Shown piece after piece: positions 1 through 10,036 of a stretch of 27,912 nucleotides of DNA. Source of the DNA: Penium margaritaceum (taxonomy: Eukaryota > Streptophyta > Zygnematophyceae > Desmidiales > Peniaceae); NCBI GenBank assembly GCA_023375785.1, contig SZWC01002399.1, positions 30,873 through 58,784 on the forward strand, read 5' to 3'. Made by a program: the position numbers and the translations under genes. Numbering within the stretch: position 1 is the first letter of the stretch; the number at the start of each line of letters is the position of its first letter. The notes under the pieces were generated by a model. The model saw nothing but the letters and a program-made list of their open reading frames with translations, was not told the origin of the DNA and did not search any database.

Positions 1-309
1 TTCCTCCCTGCTACCTTCCTCTCTAGCTAACTTTCTCCCTTGCTACCTTCCTCCCTTGCTACCTCCTCACCTTCCTCCTTCCCTCTCTCCTTCCTTTCCT
101 CTTTCCCTTTCCTCCCATCCTCCTGGCCCTTACCCCCTTCCTTACCTCCCTATCTTTCATCCCTCTCTCCTTTTTCTCCCTCCCCTTCCTTCCTTGGTGT
201 CCTTCCACCCTCCTTCCATCTCTTCCTCCCTTCTCTCCCCGACTTCCTCCCTCCCCTCCATCCTCCCCCCCATCCATCCCTCCCTTTCCCGCCCCCACTT
301 TTTTGCCCA
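1..309. repeat. Polypyrimidine low-complexity tract
   Basis: Almost pure C/T on the plus strand, built from degenerate units such as cttgctaccttcct and ccctcccttc. Open frames here on either strand (Ser/Pro/Leu-rich forward, Arg/Gly-rich reverse) are by-products of the composition. It abuts the low-coordinate LTR of element E. No gene is seen. Confidence 0.85.
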
Positions 310-949
310 CCAAACAGAAACACCTTACACCTCTTCCTACATTCACGTATGTGAAGCATTATACTGCGCTCAAAGTGAGACAGACAGGAAGCAAAACGGA
401 GGTTTGTGTTGAAGGTAATTGGAGAGGAAAGGGACAAGGTTCTGTGTGGGAAGGTTGAACAAGCAGGCCGATAGATCAGCCTCCTCCATTCCTCACAAGC
501 GCTTCAAGCATGCGTGTAAGAGTGGTGATGTCGCTTTCATTCCAGAGGCCAGGACGACCACAGCTGAATTTTCTGCATGCCCCTCTTGGTCAGCCAGACA
601 AGAATCTGGCAGCATTCGGACACAAGATGTCGCTATGGACTCACCGCTGAACCAATTCGGACACAAAAACAGCCAAAAATGTCAGCAAAATATGAGCCAT
701 GAGTGTAAAGTAAAACCTGGGAATACCGGGGTCATGATTCAGTTTTCTAATAAGCCACCCTGCTCTTCAATCGGTCTTCTGACGACTAGTCCCGCTATGA
801 CACATGTCACTGGTGGCTGGCTGCAGCTGCTCAACAATTGCCAACCATGTGTTTGCTCCCCCAGTCTTCTGCACCCTCTGCCTCATCAGGAATCTTCACA
901 GCAATTGTCGTGAGCTGAGAGGTCACAGTAACCTTTGTACACAATATCA
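310..949 (-). repeat. Element E 3' LTR
   Basis: Positions 310-655 repeat at 8227-8579 with clear similarity, for example the shared stretch around gagacagacagg and the one around catgcccctct. The high-coordinate end (about 915-949, ending in CA) resembles the corresponding LTR end of element B (18295-18331), and a polypurine tract follows directly. The low-coordinate boundary is approximate because it merges with the pyrimidine tract. Confidence 0.65.
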
Positions 950-962
950 CTCTTCCATGACC
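950..962 (-). other. Element E polypurine tract (degenerate)
   Basis: Minus strand reads GGTCATGGAAGAG directly before the LTR start TGATATT. Element B has a matching GGTCATGGGGGAG at the same place. Confidence 0.6.
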
Positions 963-1099
963 ACGTAGGGAACGAGTCCACCGACGTACCAGTAGTGATG
1001 CAAGCAATGGCACAAGGCAACGATGATGAACGACAACAGATGCAGGTCAAGGGCAAAGGTCAGTCCACAGTAAGGCAGGGCGCAATCCCACAGAACGTG

Positions 1100-1330
1100 T
1101 AGCCGCAAGGATCTTTCTATAGTTAATGGCCTTTGTTGGAAAGTTATCACACTTTGAGCTGGTGCCAACCCACATGACCTGAATCTCACCTTGACCTACC
1201 AGATCTTGGATCTAGTGGTACTCGACGTTAATGTGTTTTGTACGTGTATGGAATGCACCGGATTTCTCTGCGATGGCCTTTGTTCTCTCATTGTCAGACC
1301 GAAGCACAACACAGGGAATGGACTGACGTG
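1100..1330 (-). pseudogene. Element E RNase H remnant (C-terminal half)
   Basis: The minus-strand translation contains VVLRSDNERTKAIAEKSGAF followed by a TRTKHINVEYH-type stretch, an in-frame stop and VMWVGT. This matches the C-terminal half of the element B copia RNase H (CDNQSALATAENSGVF..TKHIAVEHHF..VMWVG). The third acidic residue (SDN) and the TKHI/VEYH region are kept; the N-terminal half with the first Asp and the Glu is gone. Translation continues into a degraded TKA-like end near 1110. At its upstream side it is fused abruptly to protease sequence at about 1330-1345, marking an internal deletion. Confidence 0.72.
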
Positions 1331-1344
1331 TCTATGAATGCAAC

Positions 1345-1672
1345 ACTGAGACCCATCTACGTGCAGACACATCCACATGGTAGGCTGAGTTCTAGATTAG
1401 GCACATACAACATGTTTGAGGTGTAGAGTGGACCTGACAACCCATGTAATTGCACCACACCTTCACCCAAAATGCTAACTTCATGCCCAGAATTCGTACG
1501 CACAAACCGCACAAAGTCAACAGGATCAAGCAGCACAAAATCACGGCAGTGACATGGCATGTGATGGATGGCACACGAATCTAAGATCCAAGTGGCATCT
1601 GTCACACACTCTAGTGAAGCAACTAAAAAATCCCCTGTAGAGCAAGCATTGGACAAAGGTTGCTCAACATAA
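1345..1672 (-). pseudogene. Element E copia protease / pre-integrase remnant
   Basis: The frame at 1357-1656 reads TWILDSCAIHHMPCHCRDFV, then a region ending MLYVPNLELSLP. Element B has TWIIDSGATHHMTYRRSDFV and VLFVPDLELSLL, so this is the retropepsin-like domain plus the start of the gag-pre-integrase region. The active-site triad should be DSG or DTG; here it is DSC, so the enzyme would be inactive even if expressed. The frame ends where the deletion joins it to RNase H. Confidence 0.82.
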
Positions 1673-2107
1673 GACTACATAGCTGCGAAGGCAACACATA
1701 CGTGTGACTCATCAAGCCACGTCAAGTTTTCCAGACCTGTGCCAACAGCAGCAAAGAAAACGGACAGACTAGCATCATCAAGTTCAACAAATGACTCCAC
1801 AGACTCAACAGCACACAGTACCCTGCAGCCACTACCCTGACTGCACATCATGAACTCGACAGATCTAGCACTAGAACTACTCGGCTCAATGAATGCACTC
1901 GCACCTCCCTGAGTAGTGAGTCATAAGAGCTGGCAAAGCTGAGCGATGTCACGGGCTTCTGTCGTGAGCTATTGTTCCAAACATGACACGTCGCTGGTGC
2001 CGTGTGTGACTCCGTCAGCTTCTGGTAGAGGGTGCAAATCAGTCATTGTTGAAGAGTGTGCGGAGGCACGATCTTGTTGCTCAAATGCGTATTGAAGGCC
2101 CTTGTGC
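1673..2107 (-). pseudogene. Element E gag, C-terminal part after the zinc knuckle
   Basis: Minus-strand translation in a frame broken by TAG stops gives AQGLQYAFEQQDRAS.., ..EARDIAQLCQLL..QGGASAF and WLDESHVC. Element B gag has RGLQATHAL.., ..DCTIAELCHLLALYFQGGASVF and WIHESHLC in the same order. This linker joins the gag zinc knuckle to protease. The piece ends exactly at the element D boundary and its upstream continuation resumes at 5899 on the far side of D. Confidence 0.75.
2103..2107. other. Element D target-site duplication, left
   Basis: tgtgc here against tgcgc at 5899-5903; four of five bases match and the mismatch is a transition. Confidence 0.7.
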
Positions 2108-3002
2108 TGTTATGGGACCCGCTGGTCGAGGTGGTGTTTTCATCACCCTGATGGCATCAAACACTTTTTTGAGGCCATGATTGCATTCTACATGAAACAC
2201 CGTACAGGTTTGGCCCAAGAACCGGGTCATTCAGTGCAAGTATGAGAAAGATACGGCCGGGCAAAGTTGGTGGTGCGCGTCCGGAAAATGGACAAGAGCT
2301 CTGGTTCGACCCCAACAAGGCGGAGCGACTTTCTCGCCCACTGCAGCCGAAGCGCCCCTGGATGGACGTTTAGCCAATAATACAAGGTTCATTGGGGTCC
2401 ATGGGAACTTTGGAATGGCTGCTGGAGCTGCATTTGCAAGCAATGGTACTTCGGGTGGCCGTGACCTTCGCAGGCGGTGCTGCTAGCGGCAGTCACGCGT
2501 GGACCATACAAATGGCCATAACTTAGTCGTTTCTCCATGGATTGAGACGTTCTTTGGTGCGTTGGAAAGATCACAGCGCGTACTACATGAGTGCACCTTG
2601 GTAGAGGGCTTTGGAGCACCGAGGAGCTTTCGGCTGGCTCATAGAGGCTGGTTCATAAGGAAGCCTAGGGGTTGTTCTAGGCATGCCAATCTGATCCAAG
2701 GACTTTGTATATTTCCTTGTGCTGATCTATCAGTATTCATTCCTTGCCCAACTCTCCTTGTTCTCCAAGAATTACCTCACACACGTCCATTCGATCCTAC
2801 AAGTCTTCCGTAGCGCACCTTGGTGCAGACGCCGCAGGGAGAGTCGCACGTTGGGAACCCAATCACTAACAGCGGTCTTGCCACCAAGAGAGGGTCGTGT
2901 GACATCTCAAGGATTAGCCCACACACCAAGGGGTCGAGGGTTGGGAGGCTCATCCCAAGGACTTAGCACGTGACCATCACGTCGGGCTGCCCTCAGTTCA
3001 CA
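2108..3002 (+). repeat. Element D 5' LTR
   Basis: Direct copy of 4974-5898 with many point differences, starting TGTTATGGGACCCGCTGG and ending CAGTTCACA. About 895 bp against about 925 bp; part of the difference is extra sequence in the right copy near 5450-5480. The divergence suggests an older insertion than A or B. Confidence 0.9.
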
Positions 3003-3004
3003 TC

Positions 3005-3016
3005 TGGTACCAGAGC
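3005..3016 (+). other. Element D primer-binding site
   Basis: TGGTACCAGAGC two bases after the LTR end matches the initiator tRNA-Met complement TGGTATCAGAGC except for one transition. Confidence 0.8.
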
Positions 3017-3018
3017 AC

Positions 3019-4224
3019 GTGGACATTCGCTCGGCTTTGCACGGACCCAAGGGAGGTCGCAGATCTGCCACAACAGCGTTTGGTCGGAGTTTTTTCGTCA
3101 CAACCGAAACCGTGGTCGCAGCAGCATACAATCAGGCCTATCTCATTGAGGAGATCCGGTGTGTTCTTGAAAATTTGCATCAAGACAACCAGCAGCTGCA
3201 CGCAGAGGTTGAAGTGAGGTACGTCAGCCAATGGAGTAGTGCGTTGGGGGGTGTTGTATTGGCATCTGCACCTGCCTTTTGGTGGCCCAAGCCGAAGGAG
3301 CCAGAGTTGTACACCGGCAAGGGCAGCGCAAGGGAGTGGCTTTTCACGGTGAACTTGTACTTTACAACGTTGGACAATCGTGTGTGAAAAGATGCGACGA
3401 GGCTGGAGTATGCACCTACACTTCTTTGAGGAATGGCGCTACAGTGGTGGTCGACATTGTGCCGGCGGAACGACGTTGGGTTTCCAGACGGGCTGGGGGC
3501 CGGGCAACGGCTTCAACCATTGCAGAGTCTGCCGTTGGGATAGGAAGTGCAGCTCGGTATGCGGGCGTTGACGGAGAAGCCAGAGACGTGGGAGCAGTTT
3601 GAGGTGATGCTCCAGGCGCGTTTTGACCTCCTCAACGGCAGCCGAGTCGCACGTGACAAGATCAAGCACGTCAAGCAAGGCGGATCGGTCCAGGACAACA
3701 CTACATGCTTCATGGCTTTGGCGGTGCAGATTGACAACCTCTCGGACGCAAAGGCATACGACCGCTACCATGACGGCCTGAAGCTGCACGTCCAACGTGA
3801 ACTCGCGGTGCTCGGGTTGCGGACCTTTGCAGATCTGGTTTTGGCAGTAGACCGCTTTGACGCGGTCAACTACAATGCAAACCAGAGCCGATTTGTGACA
3901 CAATCTTGGGTGGAACAGCCAGATCAGGCAGTGCCCATGGAAGTGGATGTGATCCGAGGGGAGCAACGAGGCTTGGAGGAACAACGGAGACCGAGAGCAA
4001 GTGTTGGTGCTGCTGCGAGGAGGGTCACAACAGGAAGGAGTGCCCCAAGCACAAGGCGAAGCAAAGCATTGGACAGCAGTAATGAGGGAAAGGTTTCTCG
4101 CTACTGTACATTAGTCAGCCACAAAATCAGCACCATTCCGGGACATTGTTTTGCCTACTACGGTGCTGTTTGTTCACTGTTGCGAGTTGAAGGAGGGCCT
4201 AGGAGTTATTTGGGGTTTTCCTAG
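3019..4224 (+). pseudogene. gag: Element D gag (Ty3/gypsy capsid), broken
   Basis: One reading frame runs through this interval but is cut by TGA at 3385, a second TGA shortly before GMALQWW, and TAG at 3541. The part around 3290-3384 reads WPKPKEPELYTGKG then EWLFTVNLYF, typical of the start of a gypsy capsid domain. After the stops it has GMALQWW and TWEQFEVMLQARFDLLNGS, the core of the Retrotrans_gag family. The C-terminal zinc knuckle lies in another frame at 4002-4043, so a frameshift near 3960-4000 separates them. The two TGA codons sit where Arg would fit, consistent with CGA to TGA deamination. No ATG directly after the PBS was recognised as a clear start. Confidence 0.85.
4002..4043 (+). 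pseudogene. gag: Element D gag zinc knuckle (CCHC), out of frame
   Basis: Translated from 4002 this reads CWCCCEEGHNRKEC, a CX2CX4HX4C nucleic-acid-binding knuckle followed by Lys-rich residues. All four ligands are intact. It is in a different frame from the capsid, showing an indel just upstream. Confidence 0.85.
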
Positions 4225-4350
4225 GGCTAGTTCTGGGGATTCCGGTTTTGGGATTCCAAGGGTCGGAGGAAGCTGTGTGGTCTGCTGGTTGGCGGTTCAG
4301 GTTACATCTTCTACAAAAACTTGACTGCAAGGAGGGGCTAGTATTGTACC

Positions 4351-4596
4351 ATGGAGAGGGCATCGGCGGTGCAGCGGATGCCCATATTGGTGGCGTACAG
4401 CAGACCTCTTGTCAAGCAACTTATCTATGTTGGCGGTATTGCGTGCGATGTCCTTCTTCCTACGTGCCTAATGGATGACTGTGTCTTCTTCATTGGCTGG
4501 GACTGGTTGCATGCTTGGAGTCTGGAACTGGATTGGTTTTGCAATCTTGCCGTTGTGAAGGGGATGGGATCTCACTTCGCCACATTGGTGAGGTGA
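4351..4596 (+). pseudogene. Element D retropepsin-like protease remnant (C-terminal part)
   Basis: The frame includes KQLIYVGGIACDVLLPTCLM followed by FFIGWDWLHAWSLELDW. This resembles the end of gypsy protease domains, where a D-hhLGMDWL motif precedes a short linker. The N-terminal catalytic D-S/T-G was not found upstream in any clean frame, so only the second half survives. Assignment rests on motif resemblance; recognition is moderate. Confidence 0.55.
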
Positions 4597-4959
4597 GGGT
4601 GAGATGTTGCGTGGTGGTAACCTCGGGTCACTAGCAGTGGTTTGACTGCTAGGAGAGGTTCATGCGGCTCTTCATGATGCAACAGTGGATGCTGCGACTG
4701 GCGGACAAGCAATGGAAGGCCAAGGGGATTCTTGGTGGATGAAGGTGCTGCTAGATCGCAACAACTACAGCTACGGAAACGACTCCTCCACCGGTGTTGG
4801 TGGCGGGTTGGATGCATGTGAGGCTCATTATGCACATCGATGGAATGGAAAGGAGTGGCAGATACCTGTGAATGCACAAATGCTGGATACCCATAGACGG
4901 AGCGGTGGTGTGGATGACGTCTTCCGAGACTGCCGGGAGCGCACCGGGATGGCGCGCCT
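4597..4959 (+). other. Element D 3' internal region, no recognised gene
   Basis: A frame from 4685 runs through this region into the LTR (110 codons), Gly/Asp-rich at first, with no motif I recognise. Reverse transcriptase, RNase H and integrase signatures (YxDD, HHCC, DDE) are absent. It lies where pol would be in a complete element. Confidence 0.55.
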
Positions 4960-4973
4960 CGGAGGGGGGATAA
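4960..4973 (+). other. Element D polypurine tract
   Basis: GGAGGGGGGATAA immediately before the right LTR start TGTTATGGG, the usual plus-strand primer position. Confidence 0.8.
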
Positions 4974-5898
4974 TGTTATGGGACCCGCCGGTCGAGGCGG
5001 TGCTCTCATCACCCTGATGGCATAAAACACCTTGTTCGAGGCAATGATTGTATTCTAAGTGAAAACCCATGCAGGTTTGTCCCAAGAACCGGGTCATTTG
5101 GTGCAAGGACAAGAATGATATGGTCGGGAAAAGTTGGGTGGTGCGCGTCCGGAAAATGGACAACAACACCGGTTCGACCCCAATGAGGCCGAACGACTTT
5201 CTTGCCCACTGCAGCCAAAGCGCCCCTGGATGGACGCTTATCCTATGAGACAAGGTTCATTAGGGTCCATGTTTGCTTCGGGATGGCGGCTGGAGCTGCA
5301 TTCGCAAGCAATGGCGCTTCGGGTGGCCGTGACCTCCGTAGGCGGTGCTGCCAGCGGCAGTCACGCGTGGAGCATGCAAACGGCCATAACTTAGCCGTTT
5401 CTCCATGGATTGGGGCGTTCTTTGGTGTGTTGGAAAGCTTTCAGTGCGTAATACATGATGCGTGTGTTGTTTTGATGAGTGCAACTTGGTAGAGGGCTTC
5501 GGAGCACCGAGGAGCTTTTGGCTGGCTCATACGGGCTGGTACATAAGGAAGCCTAGGGGTTGTTCTGGGCATGCCAATCTGACCCAAGGACTTTGTACAT
5601 TTCCTTATACTAATCTATCAAGTCTAAGGATCCATTCCTTGCTGAAATCTCCTTGTTTTTCAATCATTTCCTTGCACACGTCCACTCAATCCTACAAGTC
5701 TTCGACAACGCACTTTGGTGCAAACGCCGCTCGGAGAATCGCACGCCGAGAACCTCGGTCACTAGCAGCGGTCTTGCCGCAAGGAGAGGGTCGTGTGACA
5801 TCTGAAGGGTTGGCCCACACACCAAGGTTTCAAGAGTTGGGAGGCTCATCCCAAGGGTTCGGGGTATGATCGTCACGCTTGGCGGCCCTCGTTTCACA
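4974..5898 (+). repeat. Element D 3' LTR
   Basis: Direct repeat of 2108-3002, starting TGTTATGGGACCCGCCGG and ending GTTTCACA. It contains extra bases around 5450-5480 relative to the left copy. Confidence 0.9.
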
Positions 5899-7490
5899 TG
5901 CGCTATCTTTGTCTAGTTCTCAGGGAGCTTCCACTCTGTGTAGCAGTGTACTCCTCTGTACTTGTAGCACTCCCACTAGTAGCCCTGGGTGGACTTTTGA
6001 GTCTCTTGTTCCTCGACATCCTTGCCACCTCTCCTATCGTTCCTCCCCTTCTTCCCTTGGACTGTCGCGGTTACGCTAGTTGTTGCTGTAGTTGCCGTTG
6101 TTGACTACGACGAGTGGCACAAGGAGAGGGGGGAGGTCTGTGCTGGTTGAACTGTTGTGACGAGTGCTGCTCACACATTATGGCGGGTGTCATGTGTTTC
6201 TCCAACTCGTGCCACATATAGAAAGTACAAAGTGGCCCAAGACAACATAAAACCTCTGTCGGCCATCTCCTGAAGACTTTTCAGGCTGATTTTTGTTAAG
6301 TCTTTGCATACTCACATCCAATACCAATCTCGATGTTGAATGCCATGAGTTGACCCGGCCCATTCTTCCCCAGGGCCCTATACAACCATATTGCTCGCCG
6401 CCAGTAATCAGTCGGCATCTTCTATGGACACTAGCGCAGGGAGTTGAAGTTAGAGAGGCGCTGTGATGTCGTTGCCATGGTCGCACCTTTAAAGAGAGAG
6501 GCTCCCAGCTTCCAAGCCCCGCGTAGATCAGCCCATGCGCCGGTGCAGCGATCACCATGGTAGGGGTCAAAGTCGAGGGTGTACTCAGGGATGGCCTTGA
6601 GGAGACTGTGGGCAACGCGAGCAGGGATCAATGGCTTGGTATTGGCTTGTGTAGTATGGGTACACCCCCTCGTTGGCTGCCCAAATGTGGAACCGGGGCT
6701 ACCAAGTGGTGTAGTTTTCCTGCCGATAGGTGGGGGATTCGGTCTCAAACCACTTAAACATCAAACCATTGGGGGCTTTTGCTCTCTGCAGAGCAGCCGA
6801 GGCAACTTGCCCGGGCGATGCAGACAGGAAGTCTGCCCCCAGCCTTAAGCTCGTATGGAGTATCTGGTCCTCTAAGGAAGCTCGGTCTAGGGTTACCCCA
6901 GGAGTCCCGCTTGGGTCTACTTCACTGCTTGGTACTGCTTTGTGCATTGAGCAAGCCCGCCGCCGTTCTTCTAGTTGTAGGAGGCGCAGGCATAGCATGC
7001 CTTCCTCGTCACTGGCATCCGTGTCTGAATCGTTGAACGGCTCAGAATTGAATACTCCAAAAGCTACATTGACCTCAGCTATGACCGCATCCTCAACAAA
7101 TGTCTTGCCCTTACATACTCCATCACGGAGCAGCTTTTGCTGACACTCTTGCTGTTGCTCTTGTTGTTGCTACTGATGTACTTACTGGTGCTATTCTAGC
7201 TAGACTTCATCTCGAAAGAACTTGAACTGATCCACCATCTGCTTGGCCGTCTATTCAGCCTGTTGAGCCTAATACTCACGTACTTTGCGTAGCCTGCGTG
7301 CCAGCGAGCAAGGGCTAGACAGGGATTCATCCCGCGCAACGAGCATGACGCGGAACGAAGCCATGCCGAACGCGATAGCGCTAGCGTCTATGATAGAGCT
7401 GCTACTGCTGACTTCAGTGGGTGTGTCCTTGTGCATTACTACATAAGATGTCGTGAGCGTGTGCCGTGAGGTCGCCTGTGGGTACCTCAA
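5899..7490 (-). pseudogene. gag: Element E gag, N-terminal and capsid part plus decayed zinc knuckle
   Basis: Read on the minus strand. About 6430-6748 contains LLKAIPEYTLDFDPYHGD then WADLRGAWKLGASL, which parallels element B gag (LLYAMPRETVVDF..PRGGWDLALSLL). Next comes TDYWRRAIWLYRALG against B TDYWQRAMRIYMHLG. Near 5925-5965 is CYKYRGVHCYTEW where B has the intact knuckle CYNCGGVHRYTEC, so two cysteines are lost (to Tyr and Trp). The N-terminal part (7050-7490) is Gln/Glu-rich with many TAG codons among CAG codons. Element D interrupts the gene immediately after the knuckle region. Confidence 0.78.
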
Positions 7491-8214
7491 CCACCCCCAT
7501 CTGATCCAAGAGTAGAGGGGAGCTTAGCTAGCAAGGGATAGGGGAAGGCCAGAAGAGTTTTGAAGGCAAGGTGCTACTCTACCTGTTGTTGTTGCTGCCA
7601 CTGCTACAACTGCTACTGCTGAAGCTTTTGCTTATACTCCTGTTGCTGTTTCCGCCGACACTATTACTGACGTGGTGGTGGGTCCTCCAAGGACCTGTTG
7701 CTGCTGCTACAAGCCAATGGCTCCTGCCGTTGCAGTTGGCCACTGCTGTAGCCCACTATCGTACCCACGCTGCTAATGGCACCTGCTGGAGGAGCCATGG
7801 CCTGCTTCTACAGCCCGCTGTAGCTGCTGCTCCACGCAGCTGTCCTCACAACTGCAGCTACAACAGCCACCGCTGTGGCTACTGCTTGCTGTTGTAACCA
7901 CTCGCTGTTGTTTTCGTTCGCTACTACGCGCCTCCGCCATTGTAGTTACTACTGTGCATACCTGCCACCGCTACTACGGCTTTAGTAGCAACCGTTGCGG
8001 CTGCTCCCCGCTGCTACAGCCGATGGCAGCCACTGCCACCCGTTGCTATGGAATGCCGCCCGTTGCTTCGCACCGCCGCTGCTACAGCTACTGCTCTGTG
8101 TAGGTGCCGCCACTACGACGGCTGTAGCAGCCACTATTGCCGCTACTGCTCTGCGGGCCCTCCCAAGACCGTGTTGTGCTTGTCATTCATAGCACAACGA
8201 GCTCTAGCTCTTCC
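7491..8214 (-). other. Element E untranslated leader, CTG/CTA triplet-rich
   Basis: Between gag and the PBS. On the plus strand it is dense in CTG, CTA and GCC triplets (for example ctgctactgctgaagc near 7610); in transcript sense it is CAG/TAG-rich. Element B has the same kind of leader at 24290-24800. Plus-strand Leu-rich and Cys-rich open frames here are composition artefacts. Confidence 0.6.
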
Positions 8215-8226
8215 TCTCTGATACAA
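8215..8226 (-). other. Element E primer-binding site (degenerate)
   Basis: Plus strand ctctctgataca resembles gctctgatacca, the complement of the initiator-Met PBS seen intact in A and B. It sits exactly at the inner edge of the E 5' LTR. Confidence 0.6.
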
Positions 8227-8579
8227 AAATATAGAAACCCTACACCTCTTCCCTAATTCACCTACTTGGAGCATGACACTGCGGTCGGAATGAGACAGAC
8301 AGGCAGCAAAACAGAGGCCTGTGTTGAAAGTAAGTGAAAAGGAAAGGGGCAAGGTTCTGTATGGGGATTCCGATTGATTGGGCAGGCCGATCGATCAGCC
8401 TCCTCCACCTCTTGCATGAGCATCAAGCATGTGCGTGAAAGGTGGTGATGTCCCTCACCTTCCAAAGGTGAAGGTGACCACAGCCAAGTATTGGGCATGC
8501 CCCTCTCAGTCAGCCAGACAAGAATCCTGTAGCATTTTGACACAAAATGTTGCTATGGACTAACCATGTAACCAATTCA
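8227..8579 (-). repeat. Element E 5' LTR (partial)
   Basis: Similar to 310-655 over about 350 bp; similarity stops near 8579. The distal part is missing or too diverged to see. 8580-8821, between here and element C, shows no recognisable feature. Confidence 0.72.
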
Positions 8580-8821
8580 GACCATGTTAGCAACAGGTTG
8601 TAAGGATACATGGAAGCACACTGCCGCATGTTCTGTCACCCTTTGTTCAAGACAGTCCTTCATGCAGCAGTTGGTCGAGCGTGAGGGTTTCTCAACTATG
8701 CAACCCTCCACAGTTGTCAAGCAAGATAAGTGGAAAGATAACTTGGAGTTTTAAAATTGGGCCCTAACAACCACGAAGTATTAGTCTGACTAAAGCTTCT
8801 GAAACTGCGCCATGCCCTTCT

Positions 8822-9598
8822 TGGTGTGTGTGGCTTCCACCCGTCACGAGCGACGGCGAGGAGAGCAGCGGTACACGAGAGCGCGACGATATGGTCCCCG
8901 ATGCAGACCCTGGAGGCACCGGTGCTTCGGCAGGTGGTGGACCACCCACTCAGAGCTACCCGACGACTGCCCCAATGTTGTGGACGGTGTCTCGGACCTC
9001 CTACAATTTTTCTGTAGCCTATCCTTGGTGCGGACGCAGCTGGTGCCGGAGCACCGACGAGTGGTGGCTCTATCCACCAGCCACTGCCATAGAGCTGCCA
9101 CGATGCCCTAGGTGCTTGCCGGGGTGCTTTGCGGTCTTTCTACAGACGCTAGAGTTTTCTCGGTGGACTGGCTCTTGAGCCCAGTTTGCATGTTCTGCAT
9201 TGTCTGTCCACCGATCAGTGCCAGACTTATGCGTGTGACTAGTCGTAGTGTCCGGCTTGAGATTCTGCATCTTCAGCTTCATACAGCGTAGCCATCTGAT
9301 TCTTCTGCGCAGAGTTACGGCCAACACAGTGTTTCTAGGCCAGTTTTAGGACAAATCTTGCACTGTCGCGTGCAACACCCGTCGTCCGTCGCGACAGGTA
9401 TTCATGCTGTGGACTTGTCATTTGTTCTCTCTCTCTCTGCATGTATTTATTCATGGAAATCAAATTTGACACTGTGTTCGTGTCATCTAGCCAAACCCTT
9501 GCCGTTTTGCGTCCGACCTGTGTTGACGCCGCGAGCTGACTGAGCGCTGACGCCCAGACAGTGGCAAGTGTGCTAGGAAGCTTCCTGGAATATTCTCA
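8822..9598 (+). repeat. Element C 5' LTR
   Basis: Repeats at 25841-26622 with moderate divergence. The second half closely resembles the reverse complement of the element B LTR: shared stretches include ttttaggacaaatcttg-type sequence, gacacccgtcg-type sequence, the TATA-like region and the terminal ctaggaagcttcc..ctca. A TATA-like ggtattcatgc occurs near 9398, where B has ggtatttatgcc and the right C LTR has gtgtttatgc. Confidence 0.9.
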
Positions 9599-9610
9599 TG
9601 GTATCAACGC
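9599..9610 (+). other. Element C primer-binding site
   Basis: TGGTATCAACGC directly abuts the LTR end. The first eight bases match the initiator tRNA-Met complement; the last four differ from the canonical AGAGC region. The next ~60 bases align with the element B leader. Confidence 0.75.
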
Positions 9611-10036
9611 TGCGAGACAGTTCTTGCCGAGTTGCGCAGCAGAGACGTAGCAGAGTTGCCGCAGTGAGCATCACCGGTACAGACGAGTCACTGGGACCTA
9701 TCAACGTCACCCGACTACGACCGACGTCACCCGCCTTTAAAACGTAAGAGTGCAGCAACAACAGCCGCTAGCGACCAGCGAGCAGCGAGCGGTGAGCTGC
9801 AGCAGCAGATGCCATGGCGATGGCAGGAGTTGCCGCAGAGCCGTCTCCCTCGTCCTCACTCGCGGGGTTGGAGCGCCACTCCCTCGTGGTTTTTCCCAGT
9901 CTGTCGGCAGGTGGGGGGTGGAGTGCTCACCGAAGACCAAAGGACATCGCATCATTCTTGCACGGGATAGTGCTCGATGGCAGGAGCATGTGGCTGACCG
10001 CGAGGAGGGGACAGACGCCCCTTGTGAGGACGAGGA
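9611..10036 (+). pseudogene. Element C leader and 5' part of its reading frame, cut by element A
   Basis: The leader (about 9611-9740) resembles the element B leader (gagacagttct.., gcgcagcagagacg..). From 9750 an open frame (starting GTG, no ATG) runs to the element A boundary; it is Gln/Arg-rich then acidic (CEDEDE). ATG codons at 9809 and 9814 open other, shorter frames. If the five bases on each side of A are a mutated target duplication, the 9750 frame continues in phase into the 16283-17002 frame beyond A, suggesting one original protein. No domain is recognised. Confidence 0.5.

Larger units (their letters stand above)
2108..5898 (+). mobile_element. Element D: short Ty3/gypsy-type LTR retrotransposon lacking RT and integrase
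   Basis: Two direct LTRs (2108-3002, 4974-5898) begin TGTTATGGGACCCG and end TTCACA. A PBS follows the left LTR and a polypurine tract precedes the right one, giving plus orientation. The flanks tgtgc (2103-2107) and tgcgc (5899-5903) form a target duplication with one transition. The internal region is only about 2 kb and holds a broken gag, a protease remnant and no recognisable reverse transcriptase, RNase H or integrase, so D is non-autonomous or internally deleted. It is inserted in element E gag just downstream of the zinc-knuckle codons. Confidence 0.88.
310..8579 (-). mobile_element. Element E: decayed Ty1/copia retrotransposon, interrupted by element D
   Basis: Read on the minus strand the order is 5' LTR (8227-8579), degenerate PBS, triplet-rich leader, gag (7490 down to 5899, resuming at 2107), protease fragment, RNase H fragment, polypurine tract and 3' LTR (949-310). 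Gag, protease and RNase H pieces align by eye with element B, so E is in the same copia lineage. The DNA between protease and RNase H (integrase and most of the reverse transcriptase) is missing, about 3.1 kb by comparison with B. Many in-frame stops show it is long dead. The outer boundaries are approximate and no target duplication was recognised. Confidence 0.78.

Noticed and set aside
40..437. Ser/Pro-rich and Arg/Gly-rich overlapping frames on both strands
   Set aside because: Translation of the polypyrimidine tract, not genes.
7571..8192. Plus-strand Leu-rich and Cys-rich frames
   Set aside because: Same triplet composition effect in the element E leader.
8580..8821. Distal part of the element E 5' LTR
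   Set aside because: By eye no similarity to 656-949; left unassigned.
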